Assembly (NCBI GenBank): GCA_032229975.1
Contig: JAVXVG010000046.1
Coordinates: 44,903-108,902, forward strand
Direction of reading: 5' to 3'
DNA: 64,000 bases
From: JAIVGV01 sp032229975
GTDB taxonomy: Bacteria > Acidobacteriota > Blastocatellia > Pyrinomonadales > Pyrinomonadaceae
The position numbers were made by a program, and so were the translations under genes. Each line of letters starts with the position of its first letter. Position 1 is the first letter of the stretch. Below, piece by piece: positions 51,801-62,000 of the stretch. The notes below the pieces were generated by a model that worked only from the letters and a program-made list of their open reading frames with translations, did not search any database and was not told where the DNA came from.

Positions 51801-53315
51801 TTATTGGGTCGTGTGCGGCGTCATCTTTTTGATGAGCGGTGTCAGCACGACGAGGACGAGCGCGGCGACGAACGTAATGCCCGCAACTGTGCCGAAGAGA
51901 TGCGCGAGCGTGTTCGCGTCGGGCACGAACTCGCCTCCGAGTTTGCCCGCGATGAAGTTGCCGAAAGAGATCGAGAGAAACCACACGCCCATCATCAAAC
52001 CGACCATGCGCGCGGGCGAGAGTTTCGTCACCGTGCTCAGGCCGACCGGACTTAAACAGAGTTCGCCGAGCGTCTGTAAGAGATAGACGCCGACGAGCCA
52101 CCACGGGCTGACCTTGCCCGCGCCCGTCAGAGTCGAAGCGAACGCGACGAGCGCGAAGGCGAGACCGGCGAAGAGAAGTCCGATGGAAAATTTAATCGGG
52201 CTCGAAGGGTTGCGCTTCCCGAACCAAATCCAAACGCCGGCGAAGACCGGCGCGAGCGTGATGACGAACAACGGTTGCACCGACTGATACCAACTCGATG
52301 GAAAAGAGAGACCGAGGACGCTCGTGCGTGTGAGTTGATCGCCGAAGAGCGTCAGACTCGTCGCCGCTTGCTCGAAAGACATCCAGAAGATGACCGCGAA
52401 GACGAACAGGATGAAGATCACGCCGACGCGTCCCATCTCAGCGCGGTTCAAGTGACGACAGATGCCCGCGACGTAGCCGAAGGCGATGCCGACGACAGTG
52501 AAGAACAGAGCCGAGACGAGACCAACCGACGCATCGTAGCTGAAATAAAAACCGAGAACCGCGCCGACAACGGCCAGCACGATGGTCACCACGTCCAACT
52601 CTCTCGCCGGATCGTGCGCCTTGAGTTGATCGATGTCTGTGTCAGTCTTCCTCACAGGCTTCTCGCCGATACCCTTCAGACGGTCGCCGCTCAAGACGTA
52701 TTGCACGAGTCCGAGCGTCATGCCGACGCCCGCCGCGCCGAAGCCGTAGTGCCAATCGATCCTCTGACCGAGATAGCCGCACACGAGCGGGGCGATGAAC
52801 GCGCCGAGGTTGATGCCCATATAGAAGATCGAGAAACCCGCATCGCGTCGCTCGTCGCCTTCGGCGTACATCTGCCCGACCATCGCGCTGATGTTCGGCT
52901 TCAAGAGTCCGGTGCCGAGGGCGATCAAGGCGAGCCCGCCGTAGAAGTTCGGCATCGTGCGGAAGACCATCGAGAAGTGGCCGCAGGCGATGATGATGCC
53001 GCCGATCAAAACGGCGCGACGCGTGCCGAAGACTTTATCTGCGAGCCAGCCGCCGAGCAGAGGCGTCCAGTAAACTGAGGAGGCGTAAGTGCCGAAGACG
53101 AGCCCCGCATATTTGGTCGGGAATTCGAGTCCGCCGAGGGTGATGGCCTTCGTCATGTAGAGCATGAGGATGGCCCGCATCCCGTAGTAGCTGAACCGCT
53201 CCCACATCTCCGTGAAGAAGAGCGTTGACAAACCACGCGGATGGCCCGCGATGCCGCGACGATCAACCGCGACTGCTTCGTCCCTCGCTCCCGTTGCGTC
53301 AACGCTCACACTCAT
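51801..53315 (-). CDS. POT/PTR2 family proton-coupled peptide transporter
   Basis: MFS-type symporter for di- and tripeptides with about 12-14 hydrophobic helices over 504 residues. The proton-coupling motif ExxER is present in helix 1 (FTEMWERFSYYGMRAIL), followed by GGWLADKVFGTRRAV and the FYMGINLGAFIAP PTR2 signature. GAGG eight bases upstream supports the ATG. Same strand and 29 bases upstream of the DPP gene: a peptide-scavenging unit. Confidence 0.93.
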   Translation of the reverse strand: MSVSVDATGARDEAVAVDRRGIAGHPRGLSTLFFTEMWERFSYYGMRAILMLYMTKAITLGGLEFPTKYAGLVFGTYASSVYWTPLLGGWLADKVFGTRRAVLIGGIIIACGHFSMVFRTMPNFYGGLALIALGTGLLKPNISAMVGQMYAEGDERRDAGFSIFYMGINLGAFIAPLVCGYLGQRIDWHYGFGAAGVGMTLGLVQYVLSGDRLKGIGEKPVRKTDTDIDQLKAHDPARELDVVTIVLAVVGAVLGFYFSYDASVGLVSALFFTVVGIAFGYVAGICRHLNRAEMGRVGVIFILFVFAVIFWMSFEQAATSLTLFGDQLTRTSVLGLSFPSSWYQSVQPLFVITLAPVFAGVWIWFGKRNPSSPIKFSIGLLFAGLAFALVAFASTLTGAGKVSPWWLVGVYLLQTLGELCLSPVGLSTVTKLSPARMVGLMMGVWFLSISFGNFIAGKLGGEFVPDANTLAHLFGTVAGITFVAALVLVVLTPLIKKMTPHTTQ

Positions 53316-53514
53316 GGCTCAACCTCTCTCGACTGGTTTGATACGGCTGGGAGAATCGCGCGAAGTAACTATGCCACGCATTCAGCCAAAGTTTCCTTCC
53401 ACTGTCAAGGCGGAGGCTTCAAACGATCAGGAGTCAGCTTGGCTTAACAGTCTCACGCTTTGAGGCTGCCGACGCGTGTCGGGTTGCGCCGAAAGCGTCT
53501 GTTCGGGGTCGCGC

Positions 53515-53544
53515 TTGACAGGCGCGCGCGCGCAGGCGTATAAG
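53515..53544 (+). promoter_or_regulatory. Promoter of the methionine-synthesis fusion gene
   Basis: TTGACA (53515-53520), 18-base spacer, TATAAG (53539-53544). Predicted start near 53551, immediately before the riboswitch-like sequence. Confidence 0.75.
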
Positions 53545-53554
53545 CCGATCTGAA

Positions 53555-53612
53555 AAGCGTGGTGAGTTAAGGCGACTTGCGGCCACGTAAAACAAACAGC
53601 TAAACAGCTCGG
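53555..53612 (+). ncRNA. SAM-II-type riboswitch aptamer
   Basis: Stem P1 is CGTGG (53558-53562) with CCACG (53583-53587). Between them lie TGAGTTAAGGCG and CTTGC, and after P1 comes TAAAACAAACAGCTAAACAG. This matches from memory the SAM-II (SAM_alpha) pattern: P1, UGA-UU, UUGC, then an A-rich strand with GCUAAA that forms the pseudoknot. The downstream gene makes methionine precursors, the expected target of SAM control. Identification is by eye; a covariance search would settle it. Confidence 0.82.
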
Positions 53613-53630
53613 CTCTTCCAAGCCCGTCAA

Positions 53631-53680
53631 ACTTCAAAACACTTGAAGTCCCGCGTTGTTTAGCGCGGGATTTTTCTTTT
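53631..53680 (+). terminator. Intrinsic terminator downstream of the SAM-II aptamer
   Basis: TCCCGCG (53649-53655) pairs with CGCGGGA (53664-53670) and is followed by TTTTTCTTTT. A preceding hairpin ACTTCAA/TTGAAGT (53631-53637/53643-53649) shares one base with it and could compete. This suggests transcription attenuation in addition to, or instead of, the ribosome-site masking usual for SAM-II. Confidence 0.85.
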
Positions 53681-53681
53681 G

Positions 53682-53765
53682 AGCAATCAGCGCTCAACAT
53701 TCAGCCGTCAGCCAAACCCTTCCGGCTAACTTTGTTGAATGCTGAATGCTGAAAGCTGAGTGCTT
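53682..53765. repeat. 7-mer inverted repeat 15
   Basis: Left arm 53682-53714: AGCAATC AGCGCTC, AACATTC AGCCGTC. Right arm 53735-53764: TGAATGC TGAATGC, TGAAAGC TGAGTGC. It lies after the riboswitch terminator and ends 6 bases before the start codon, covering the place of the ribosome-binding site. Confidence 0.85.
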
Positions 53766-53770
53766 CTGCA

Positions 53771-55666
53771 ATGGACAACTTTAGAGACTTGCTCGAAGGC
53801 GATCACGTCACCGTCTTCGACGGCGCGGTCGGCACGCTGCTCTATGCGAAGGGCGTCTATATCAATCGCTCCTACGACGAGCTGAACCTGACGAGCCCAG
53901 ACCTCGTGCGCGAGGTGCATGAGGAGTACGTGCGCGCGGGCGCGGAGGTGATCGAGACCAACACCTTCGGCGCGACCGCTCACAAGCTCGGCCAGTACGG
54001 GCTCGAAGGCTCTTTGCGCGAGATCAACCTGACAGCCGTCAAGCTCGCGCGCGCAGCAGCGCAGGATCGCGCCTACGTCGCGGGCGCAATCGGCCCCCTC
54101 GGCTTGCGCATCGAGCCCTACGGGCCCACTTCCTTCGCCGAAGCGAGGGAGATGTTCAAGGAGCAAGCGGCTGCGCTCCTCGAAGGCGGCGTCGATCTCT
54201 TCGTCCTCGAAACCTTCTCCGACGTTTCCGAGATGCGCGAGGCCCTACACGCCGTTCGCGAGCTATGCGATCTGCCCGTCGTCGCGCAGATGACCGTGCA
54301 GATGGACGGCAACACTCTGTTCGGCACGACACCTGAGTTGTTCACCGCGCGACTCGACGAATGGGGCGCGGACGTAATCGGACTCAACTGCGGCGTGGGG
54401 CCTGCAATCGTGCTCTCTGCTATCGAGAAGATGCGCAAGGTCACGCGCAAGAAACTCTCGGCGCAGCCGAATGCGGGCTTGCCGCGCGACGTTCAAGGGC
54501 GACAGTTTTATATGTGCTCGCCCGAATACATGGCGAAGTACGCGAAGCGACTGATACAGGCGGGCGTCAAGTTCATCGGCGGCTGTTGCGGCACGACGCC
54601 CGCGCACATCAAGCTCATCTCTGATGCCGTCCATGCGGCCTCGCCGCGACAGCGCAAGATCACCGGCACGCTGCGCGAGCAACCCGCCAGCGTGTTTGAA
54701 CTCACGCCCGCAGACGTGCAGGTTGTTCCACTTGAAGAACGTTCTCACTGGGCGCGCAAGATCGCTCGCGGCGAGTTCGTCACAACCTGTGAAGTGCTCC
54801 CGCCGAAAGGCTGCGATCCGGAAAAGACCCTCGACTCGATCCGTCTGCTCAAGGACGCGGGCGTCGATGCCGTCAACATTCCCGATGGCCCCCGCGCGCA
54901 GACACGCATGAGCGCGCAAGCAACCGCGCTGCTCGTCGAGCGCGAGATCAAACTCGAATCCGTGCTCCACTATTGCTGTCGCGACCGCAACCTGCTCGGC
55001 ATGATGAGCGATCTACTCGGCGCGGCGGCCCTCGGACTTCGTAATCTCCTGCTCATCACGGGCGACCCGCCGAAGATGGGCCCCTACCCCGATGCCACCG
55101 CCGTCTTCGACATCGACTCCATCGGCTTGACCAACATGGTCAACAAACTCAATCACGGGCTCGACCTCGGCAACAATCCGGTCGGATGCCCGACGAGTTT
55201 CTGCATCGGCGTCGGCGTCAACCCCGGCGCGATCAACTTGGATGAGGAGATCAAACGCTTCGAGTACAAGGTCGAAGCGGGCGCGGAGTTCGCCATCACG
55301 CAGCCGGTCTTCGATATAGATCAACTCCGCAACTTCCTCAAGCGCATCGAGCACGTGCGGATTCCGGTCGTCGCCGGAATCTGGCCCCTCGTCTCCTATC
55401 GCAACGCGGAGTTTCTGCACAACGAAGTGCCGGGCGTGATCGTCACGCCGGAGATCATGGAACGGATGCGCGTCGCTTCCGAGCGCGGCAAAGAGGCAGG
55501 GCGCGACGAAGGCTTGCAGATCGCGCGCGAGTCGCTGCTCGAAGTTCGCGACCTCATTCAAGGCGTGCAAGTCTCCGCCCCCTTCAACAACGTGAAGTAC
55601 GCTCTCGAAGTCTTCCAAGCTCTACCGGAATTCGGCGCGCTCAAAGAGGCGCGGTTGGTCTCTTAG
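53771..55666 (+). CDS. Homocysteine S-methyltransferase / methylenetetrahydrofolate reductase fusion
   Basis: 631-residue two-domain enzyme of the YitJ type. The N-terminal domain (about 1-295) is a zinc-dependent homocysteine methyltransferase: DGAVGTLLY, ETNTFGAT, GLNCGVGP (first Cys) and GGCCGTTPAHI (Cys pair). The C-terminal domain (about 335-625) is an FAD-dependent MTHFR barrel: CEVLPPKGCDPEKTL, LLLITGDPPKMG and FAITQPVFDID. Together they would reduce methylene-THF and methylate homocysteine. No cobalamin domain is present, so the methyl donor is uncertain. Preceded by a SAM-II-type riboswitch, as yitJ is preceded by a SAM-I riboswitch in Bacillus. Confidence 0.92.
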   Translation: MDNFRDLLEGDHVTVFDGAVGTLLYAKGVYINRSYDELNLTSPDLVREVHEEYVRAGAEVIETNTFGATAHKLGQYGLEGSLREINLTAVKLARAAAQDRAYVAGAIGPLGLRIEPYGPTSFAEAREMFKEQAAALLEGGVDLFVLETFSDVSEMREALHAVRELCDLPVVAQMTVQMDGNTLFGTTPELFTARLDEWGADVIGLNCGVGPAIVLSAIEKMRKVTRKKLSAQPNAGLPRDVQGRQFYMCSPEYMAKYAKRLIQAGVKFIGGCCGTTPAHIKLISDAVHAASPRQRKITGTLREQPASVFELTPADVQVVPLEERSHWARKIARGEFVTTCEVLPPKGCDPEKTLDSIRLLKDAGVDAVNIPDGPRAQTRMSAQATALLVEREIKLESVLHYCCRDRNLLGMMSDLLGAAALGLRNLLLITGDPPKMGPYPDATAVFDIDSIGLTNMVNKLNHGLDLGNNPVGCPTSFCIGVGVNPGAINLDEEIKRFEYKVEAGAEFAITQPVFDIDQLRNFLKRIEHVRIPVVAGIWPLVSYRNAEFLHNEVPGVIVTPEIMERMRVASERGKEAGRDEGLQIARESLLEVRDLIQGVQVSAPFNNVKYALEVFQALPEFGALKEARLVS

Positions 55667-55723
55667 TAATCCAACAAGAAGCGGCCGCCAGACCTCATCT
55701 CACTTTCTTCCTTCGCGACTCCG

Positions 55724-55760
55724 GCGTCTTTGCGTGAAAATCATTCTCACGCAAAGGCGC
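55724..55760. repeat. 14-bp hairpin of GCGTCTTTGCGTGA type
   Basis: GCGTCTTTGCGTGA (55724-55737) and TCACGCAAAGGCGC (55747-55760) pair with a single wobble. GCAAAG words continue past the right arm with an 8-base period. It resembles the 7-mer elements in layout but uses different words. It follows the methionine gene and lacks a T-run. Confidence 0.65.
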
Positions 55761-55792
55761 AAAGCGTTGCTCTTAATTCGTGACATTTTCTC

Positions 55793-55820
55793 TTGCCTTC
55801 ACGCGCGAAAGTTGTAGAAT
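55793..55820 (+). promoter_or_regulatory. Candidate promoter of the giant surface protein gene
   Basis: TTGCCT (55793-55798), 16-base spacer, TAGAAT (55815-55820). Predicted start near 55827, leaving a leader of about 177 bases. Confidence 0.55.
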
Positions 55821-56003
55821 GCCGCGCGTCAAACGGATCGGGCGCGACTTAAACCTCATGCGCGAACTGCACCGTCTCGTCGCACCCTCAAAGCATTGAA
55901 GTCTCAGATTTATAGTTAGCACGCGCTTCGCACGTCGCGCGGTTTCGTCTCCCTCACGCGGCTTGCCACCTCGACCGGCAGACCGGGAAACGCGAGTTCT
56001 CTC

Positions 56004-59000
56004 TTGAGCCCTCACGCCAAGAAGTTATTCCTTTTCGCCTGTAGCTGCGCGCTCGCGCTTGTCTGCGCCGACGCGCGCGTCAGCACGCAGAACTCAACTC
56101 TGCGCCGCATCACGAACACGCCGGAGAGCACGACGAGTCTGAACCCCTCGCTTAGCGGCGACGGGCGTCGCATCGTCTTTGAATCAACTGCCTCGCTCGC
56201 CCAACAGAATGTCGCCGCGCAGTTTCGCGCGTTCACCGCCGACGTGTCCGCCGATGCTCCAACGTTCTCACTCGTTGCTCCTACGCGCGCGCCCGCCTCG
56301 GCCCTCTCGCAAGACGGCACAAGCATCGCTTTCGCGAGCACGGAAGACCTGACCGGCGAGAACGCAGACCGCAACTCGGAGATATTTCTCTCGACCGACG
56401 GCCAACTGAATCAACTCACGCGCACGTCGCCCGCCGATCCGTCTTCGCGAACACGCGATGGAAACTTTCAGCCCTCGATCTCGGACGACGGCCATCTCGT
56501 CGCCTTCTCCTCCAATCGCGATCTGACGGGCGAGAATGCGGACGGCAACTTTGAAATCTTTCTCTACGACGTAGCCGCGCGCCGCTTCACACAACTCACT
56601 CACACGCTCGGCATCTCCGGCTCGCGCGATGCCAAGTTGAGCGGCGACGGCTCACGCGTCGCTTTCGTTCGCAACGACTCGAACGTCGATTCACAAACCG
56701 CGCAACTCGATCTCTTGACCTGCGAGACGAGAACGCCATTGTGTTCGACCACCGCCGAGAATGTCGTCGCTCTCACGCTCAGTCCCGCCCGCGCCATCAG
56801 CGACGACGGCACGCGCATCGTCTATTCCGCGCAGACCGCGACAAACACCACGCAAGTCTTCCTCTGCGACGAGCGCAACGGCGGCATCACCCGCCAGATC
56901 ACGAAACTCAATTCGCGAGTTTCTGACGTACCACTCGATCCGGCCATCAGTGGCGACGGCTCGCGCATCACTTTCGCCACGCGCCGAAGCGTCGTAGGCG
57001 GCAACTCCGACGCAAGCGTTGAGCTTTACCTCTACGACATTCCGACGAATCAAATCTCGCGCATAACAGACGCGCCCGCATCCGCCACCGCCGAAGTCGT
57101 CTCTTCATTAAATGACGACGGCTCGCTCGTCGCCTTCAATTTCCCGCGCGTGCTCGCGGGCGCGGCCACTGCCGACGAGTTCTCGAACAACTCGGAAATC
57201 TTTCTCGCGTCGCTCGCACCACGCGAACCTTTCTCGGCAAACCTGCGACTGCGTCACGGCGCAACGCCCGATCTCACACTCATCTCCGGCAAGACGCTCG
57301 CCTCCGGACAGATCGCCATCGCTCTCGGCGTCAACCTCGCACTCGATTCGGCGCAGACGCAGCGACTCGCCGATGGTTCATTCCCCTTCTCGTTTAAGAA
57401 CACCTCTGTCACCGTCAACAACCGGCCCGCGCAGTTGCTCTACGTCTCGCCGACGCAGATCAACTTTCAAATTCCAGATGCGACGGAGAGCGGCATCGCA
57501 CAGATCGTCGTGCGCAACCACGACGGCTACGAGTCGCGCACGACTGTTGAGATCGCGACTGCCGCGCCCGGCATCTTCACCGTGCGCGGCGACGGCACGG
57601 GAGCAGCAATCGCATTAGATTCTGCCACGCTCCTCGCCGCGCCCTTCGATCCACACGACGCCGCAGGAGCAACGCGCCGCGTCATCATCTTCGCCACCGG
57701 CCTGCGCCACGCTGCGAGCGTCTCCGTCAACATCGCGGGCCGCGTCGCGGCGGTCGAAGCCATCATTCCGTCACGAGACTTGTCCGGCTTGGATGAAGTT
57801 CACGTCGCACTGCCACGCAGCCTCGCGGGCGCGGGCGTTGTCCCTGTCACTATCTCCGCCGATGGCCGCACGAGCAATCAGGCGACTCTTCAACTGACGG
57901 GCCAACGCGCGGCTTCGCGACTCGTGCTTGCGCCCGCAAACGCCACTCTCGGTGTCGGCAGGTCTTTAACGTTCACGACGATCGTCTTCGATGAAGATGG
58001 GATCGAGATCGCGAACGCACCCGTTAGTTTCACTTCAGACGACTCGCAGGTCGCGACGATCAACGAGCAGGGTCGTGCGCTCGCGCTGCGTGTGGGCGAG
58101 ACGAAGATCAGGGCCACTTCCGGCGTCGCTTCGGCTGAAGCAGCGCTGCGCGTCCGCCCGCTCTCGCTCACGATCAATGAAGTGCTTGTCGATCCGCCCG
58201 AAGGCGCGGCGGGCGATGCCAACCGCGACGGCACGCGTAGCGCATCGCAGGATGAGTTCGTCGAGATCGTCAATGCCGCCGACGCCGACATCGATCTCGG
58301 CAGCTACCAACTGACGACGCGCGCGACGAACGGCGTGGATGCGACGCGCCACGCCTTCCCGCGCGGCACGATCCTCGCAGCCGGTACAGCCGTCGCCGTC
58401 TTCGGCGGCGCGAATGCTGCGACCTTCAACCCATTTGATCCGGCGTTTGGCGGCGCGCTAGTTCAGACGGCTTCGACCGGCGGTCTCTCCCTCATTAACG
58501 GCGGAGGCACGATCACGCTGCGCGATCCTTCTGGAGCTATCGTCGATGAGTTGAACTACGGCGGCGCGTCGGCCCTCGAAGGAGATCGCAATCAATCGCT
58601 CACGCGCGCGCCCGACGTGCTTGGCGACTTCGCGCTCCACGCCTCACCTGCCGAAGCCGCAGGCAAACTCTTCTCGCCCGGCACGCGCCTCGACAGTTCA
58701 CCTTTTCGCGCGAGCATTACCGTCTCGCGTGTTGTCATCGATCCACCGAGCGCGGAGCTACGCACCGATGAGACGCAACGATTCACAGCACATGCCTTCA
58801 ACGAAGAGGGCCTCGAACTGAGTGGCGTCATCTACCGTTGGCGTTCGAGCGATGACCTCGTTGCTTCGGTCAATACGGACGGCAACGTTCGCGCGCTCAA
58901 AGTCGGCGTGGTCGGGATCACGGCGGAGGCGCGCGGCACAATCTCCACTCCCGCACGTCTCTCGATTGTCCAACCACCGCCCCGCATCGTGCGCGTGGAG

Positions 59001-62000
59001 ATCGCATCTCCCTCAACTTCACTCAATCGCGGCGCGACGACGCAACTCTCCGCACGCGCTTTCGACCCCGACGGCCTCATCGTCTCCGATGCAAACTTCA
59101 CGTGGCGAAGCGACGACACTTCGATCCTCTCGGTCGATCAGTCCGGCCTTTCGCGCGGCACAGGCTTCGGCGTCGCGCACGTCTCCGCTTCGACCGGCGA
59201 CGGCGCGGGCGGCACTGTCAGCATCGTCGCGTCAATCGACGTGCAGATTCCTATCGTCATCAGTGAAATCCTCGCCGATGTTCCGCCCGACAATCCCGCG
59301 ACCATCGCCGTTGAGGGCGACGCCAATCGCGACGGCGTGCGCGATTCAAACGACGATGAGTTCGTCGAGCTACTTAATCCTTCCGCCGCGACGGTCGATC
59401 TCTCCGGCGTCAGAATCTCCGACGCGACGGCAGATCGTTTCACCTTCCCGACGGGCACGACACTCGATGCGGGCCGGGCCCTCGTCGTCTTCGGTGGCGG
59501 CAATCTCTCCACACACGAGCCCGCGTTCGGCGGCTCGCTCATCTTCAAGGCGAGTTCACTTAGTCTTAACGATGGCGGCGACATTGTCACGCTCAAGCTC
59601 AAGATCGGCACGCGCGACGCGACTCTCGCCTCGCAGGGCTATGGCACGCAAGGCGACGCGCCCGCGCCAAGCGATCAATCGCTCACGCGCGAACGCGCGA
59701 ACGCGACCGGCGGACTCGCGAACATTTTCGTCGCGCACGCTGCGGCGGCGAACGCGGCGGCCCGGCCCTTCTCGCCCGGCGCTTACCCGGACGGCACGCC
59801 CTTCGGCTCGCCTCAACTCACGCGCATCGAGATCACACCGGCCTCTGCGTCGCTCGACATCGCCGCTTCGCAAGTTTTCACAGCACGCGCATTCACGCAG
59901 GGCGACGGCGGCGAGCGCGAGTTGCCGAACGTCTCTTTCGTGTGGGACGCAAGCACGCCCGCGCTGCTTTCGATTGCGCCCGCGAGTGGTGATTCGACCA
60001 TCGCGCGCGCCGTCGCGGCAGGCCCTCTCAACATTCGCGCACGCGCCGGTGGGCTCGAAGCGAACGCGCAGGTGAGAATCAATCCGCCGCCGCCCGCGCT
60101 CGCGCGCGTGGAACTATCGCCGCAGTCCGCGACACTCAGCGTCGGCGACTCACGACAGTTCGCCGCTCGTGCCTTCGATCAGTATGAGCAACCTTACGCC
60201 CCGGCCCGCATCGATTTCGCTTCAACCGATCAGACGCTCGCGTCCGTCGATGCGGTGGTCATCGACGCGGGCGGCGCAAGTGCGACAGCGACGCTCAACG
60301 GCAGGCACGAAGGTTCTGTGCGTCTTACCGCAACCGCGCTTGATGCGAACGGCGTTTCAAAGAGTGCGGGGGCGACGCTGCTCATCGTGACACCGCCGCC
60401 CATCGTCAAGCGCATCATCGTCTCGCCTACGAGCGCGAGCATCAATCGCGGGCAATCGCGGCAGCTCAATGCGCAGGCTTTCGATCAGAACGGACAGCCC
60501 GTCGTGAATGTCACGTTTAGTTGGACGACCACGAACGCGCAGGTTGCGGCCATCAGCACGGACGGGCTCGCGCGTGGAGTCGGGATTGGCGAGGCCACTG
60601 TCGTCGCCACATCAGCGGACGGCGCGGGCGGTACTGTCTCAGGGCAGGCGACGATCAACGTCATCGCCCCGCTCGTCATCAACGAGATTCTCGCGGACGT
60701 GCCGCCGGACAATCCGAGCACGACCGCTATCGAAGGCGACGCGAACCGCGACGGCATTCGCAACGCCAACGACGACGAGTTCATCGAGCTGCTGAACAAC
60801 TCCGACGCGCCACTCGATCTCTCCGGCATCGTCATCGCGGATTCAACTTCCAATCGCTTCACCTTCCCTGCGGGCGCGTCGCTCGCGGCCGGTCAGGCCG
60901 CGAGCGTCTTCGGCGGCGGCTCGCCACCCGCGCGCGATCCGGCCTTCGGCGGCGCGCTCGTCTTTGTCGCCGCTTCGCTCGGCTTGAATGATGGCGGCGA
61001 CAACGTCATCGTCAAGCTGCCGGCAAGTTCCGGCGACATCACGATTGCGTCGCAGGCTTTCGGCAGCATCGTCGCGGGCGCACCCGCCGCGCCGATTGAT
61101 CAGTCGCTCACGCGTTCGCCCGATGCAGAGATCGGAAGCGCGGGCGGCGGATTCATCGCACACTCAACTGCCACGAACGCAGCCGCGCGCATCTACTCAC
61201 CCGGCACGCGCGCCGACGGCACGCCCTTCGGTTCTTCGCCACTCACGCGCATCGAGATCACTCCTGCTTCCGCCTCGCTCGACCTCGGCGCGCAGCAAAC
61301 TTTCGCAGCACGCGCATTCGCCGCGACCGCCGCCGGTGAGATCGAAATCTTCAACGTCTCTTTCGCGTGGGAGGCGGGCGACGCTACAAAGATTTCCCTC
61401 GCCCCGACGACCGGCATAAGCACGAACGTCGTGGCCGTCGCAGCAGGAACGACGAACGTGCGAGCGCGGGCCAGTGGTCTTCAAGTCAATGCGTCCCTCG
61501 TCGTCAATCCGCCACCGCCTGTCTTGACGCGCGTCGCACTCACGCCCGCGACCGCCGCCATTAATGTAGGCGCGACTCAACAGTTCACCGCGCGCGCCTT
61601 CGATCAGTTCGATCAACCCTTCATTGGTGCGACATACGTGTTCACCTCTGACGACGCGGGCATTGCGCGCGTCGAATCAGTCGCAGAGAACGCGGATGGT
61701 AGCGTCGTTGCAACGGCGGGCGGGCGGGGCGTCGGTGCGGCGCACATCACGGCTCAGGTGAGTCAAGGCGAGAGCGTCATCACGAGCAACACGGCGACGC
61801 TGACCGTGAATCCGCCGCCTCCCGTGCTGACGCGCATCGCCATCTCGCCCTCATCTGCGACAATCGCCACGGGTGAGACGCGGCAGTTCAACGCGCAAGG
61901 ATTCGATCAGAACGGCCAGCAGATCGTCGGGCTTGGCTTCACGTGGACTTCGAGCGATCACAGCGTCGCGACGTTGGACGCAGCAGGGCTCGCGACGGGG

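Larger units (their letters stand above)
53316..53770. other. Divergent regulatory region: promoter, SAM-II-type riboswitch, terminator, repeat 15
   Basis: 455 bases without a protein gene. From left to right: a minus-strand TTGACA (53408-53403) possibly belonging to the POT gene, about 100 bases with nothing recognised, a plus-strand promoter (53515-53544), the aptamer (53555-53612), two hairpins with a T-run (53631-53680), and inverted repeat 15 (53682-53765). Confidence 0.75.
55667..56003. other. 337-base spacer with hairpin and promoter, no gene seen
   Basis: Contains a 14-bp hairpin (55724-55737 with 55747-55760, one G-T pair) built from CTTTGCGTGA-type words, a promoter candidate at 55793-55820, and about 180 bases of apparent leader before the giant gene in which I recognise no structure or reading frame. 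Confidence 0.6.

Noticed and set aside
58822..60075. Long open frame (417 codons) in a second plus-strand frame inside the giant gene
   Set aside because: Ser/Arg/Ala-rich composition typical of an off-frame reading of GC-rich coding DNA, without domain motifs; the giant frame covers it entirely with clear Ig-like repeats.
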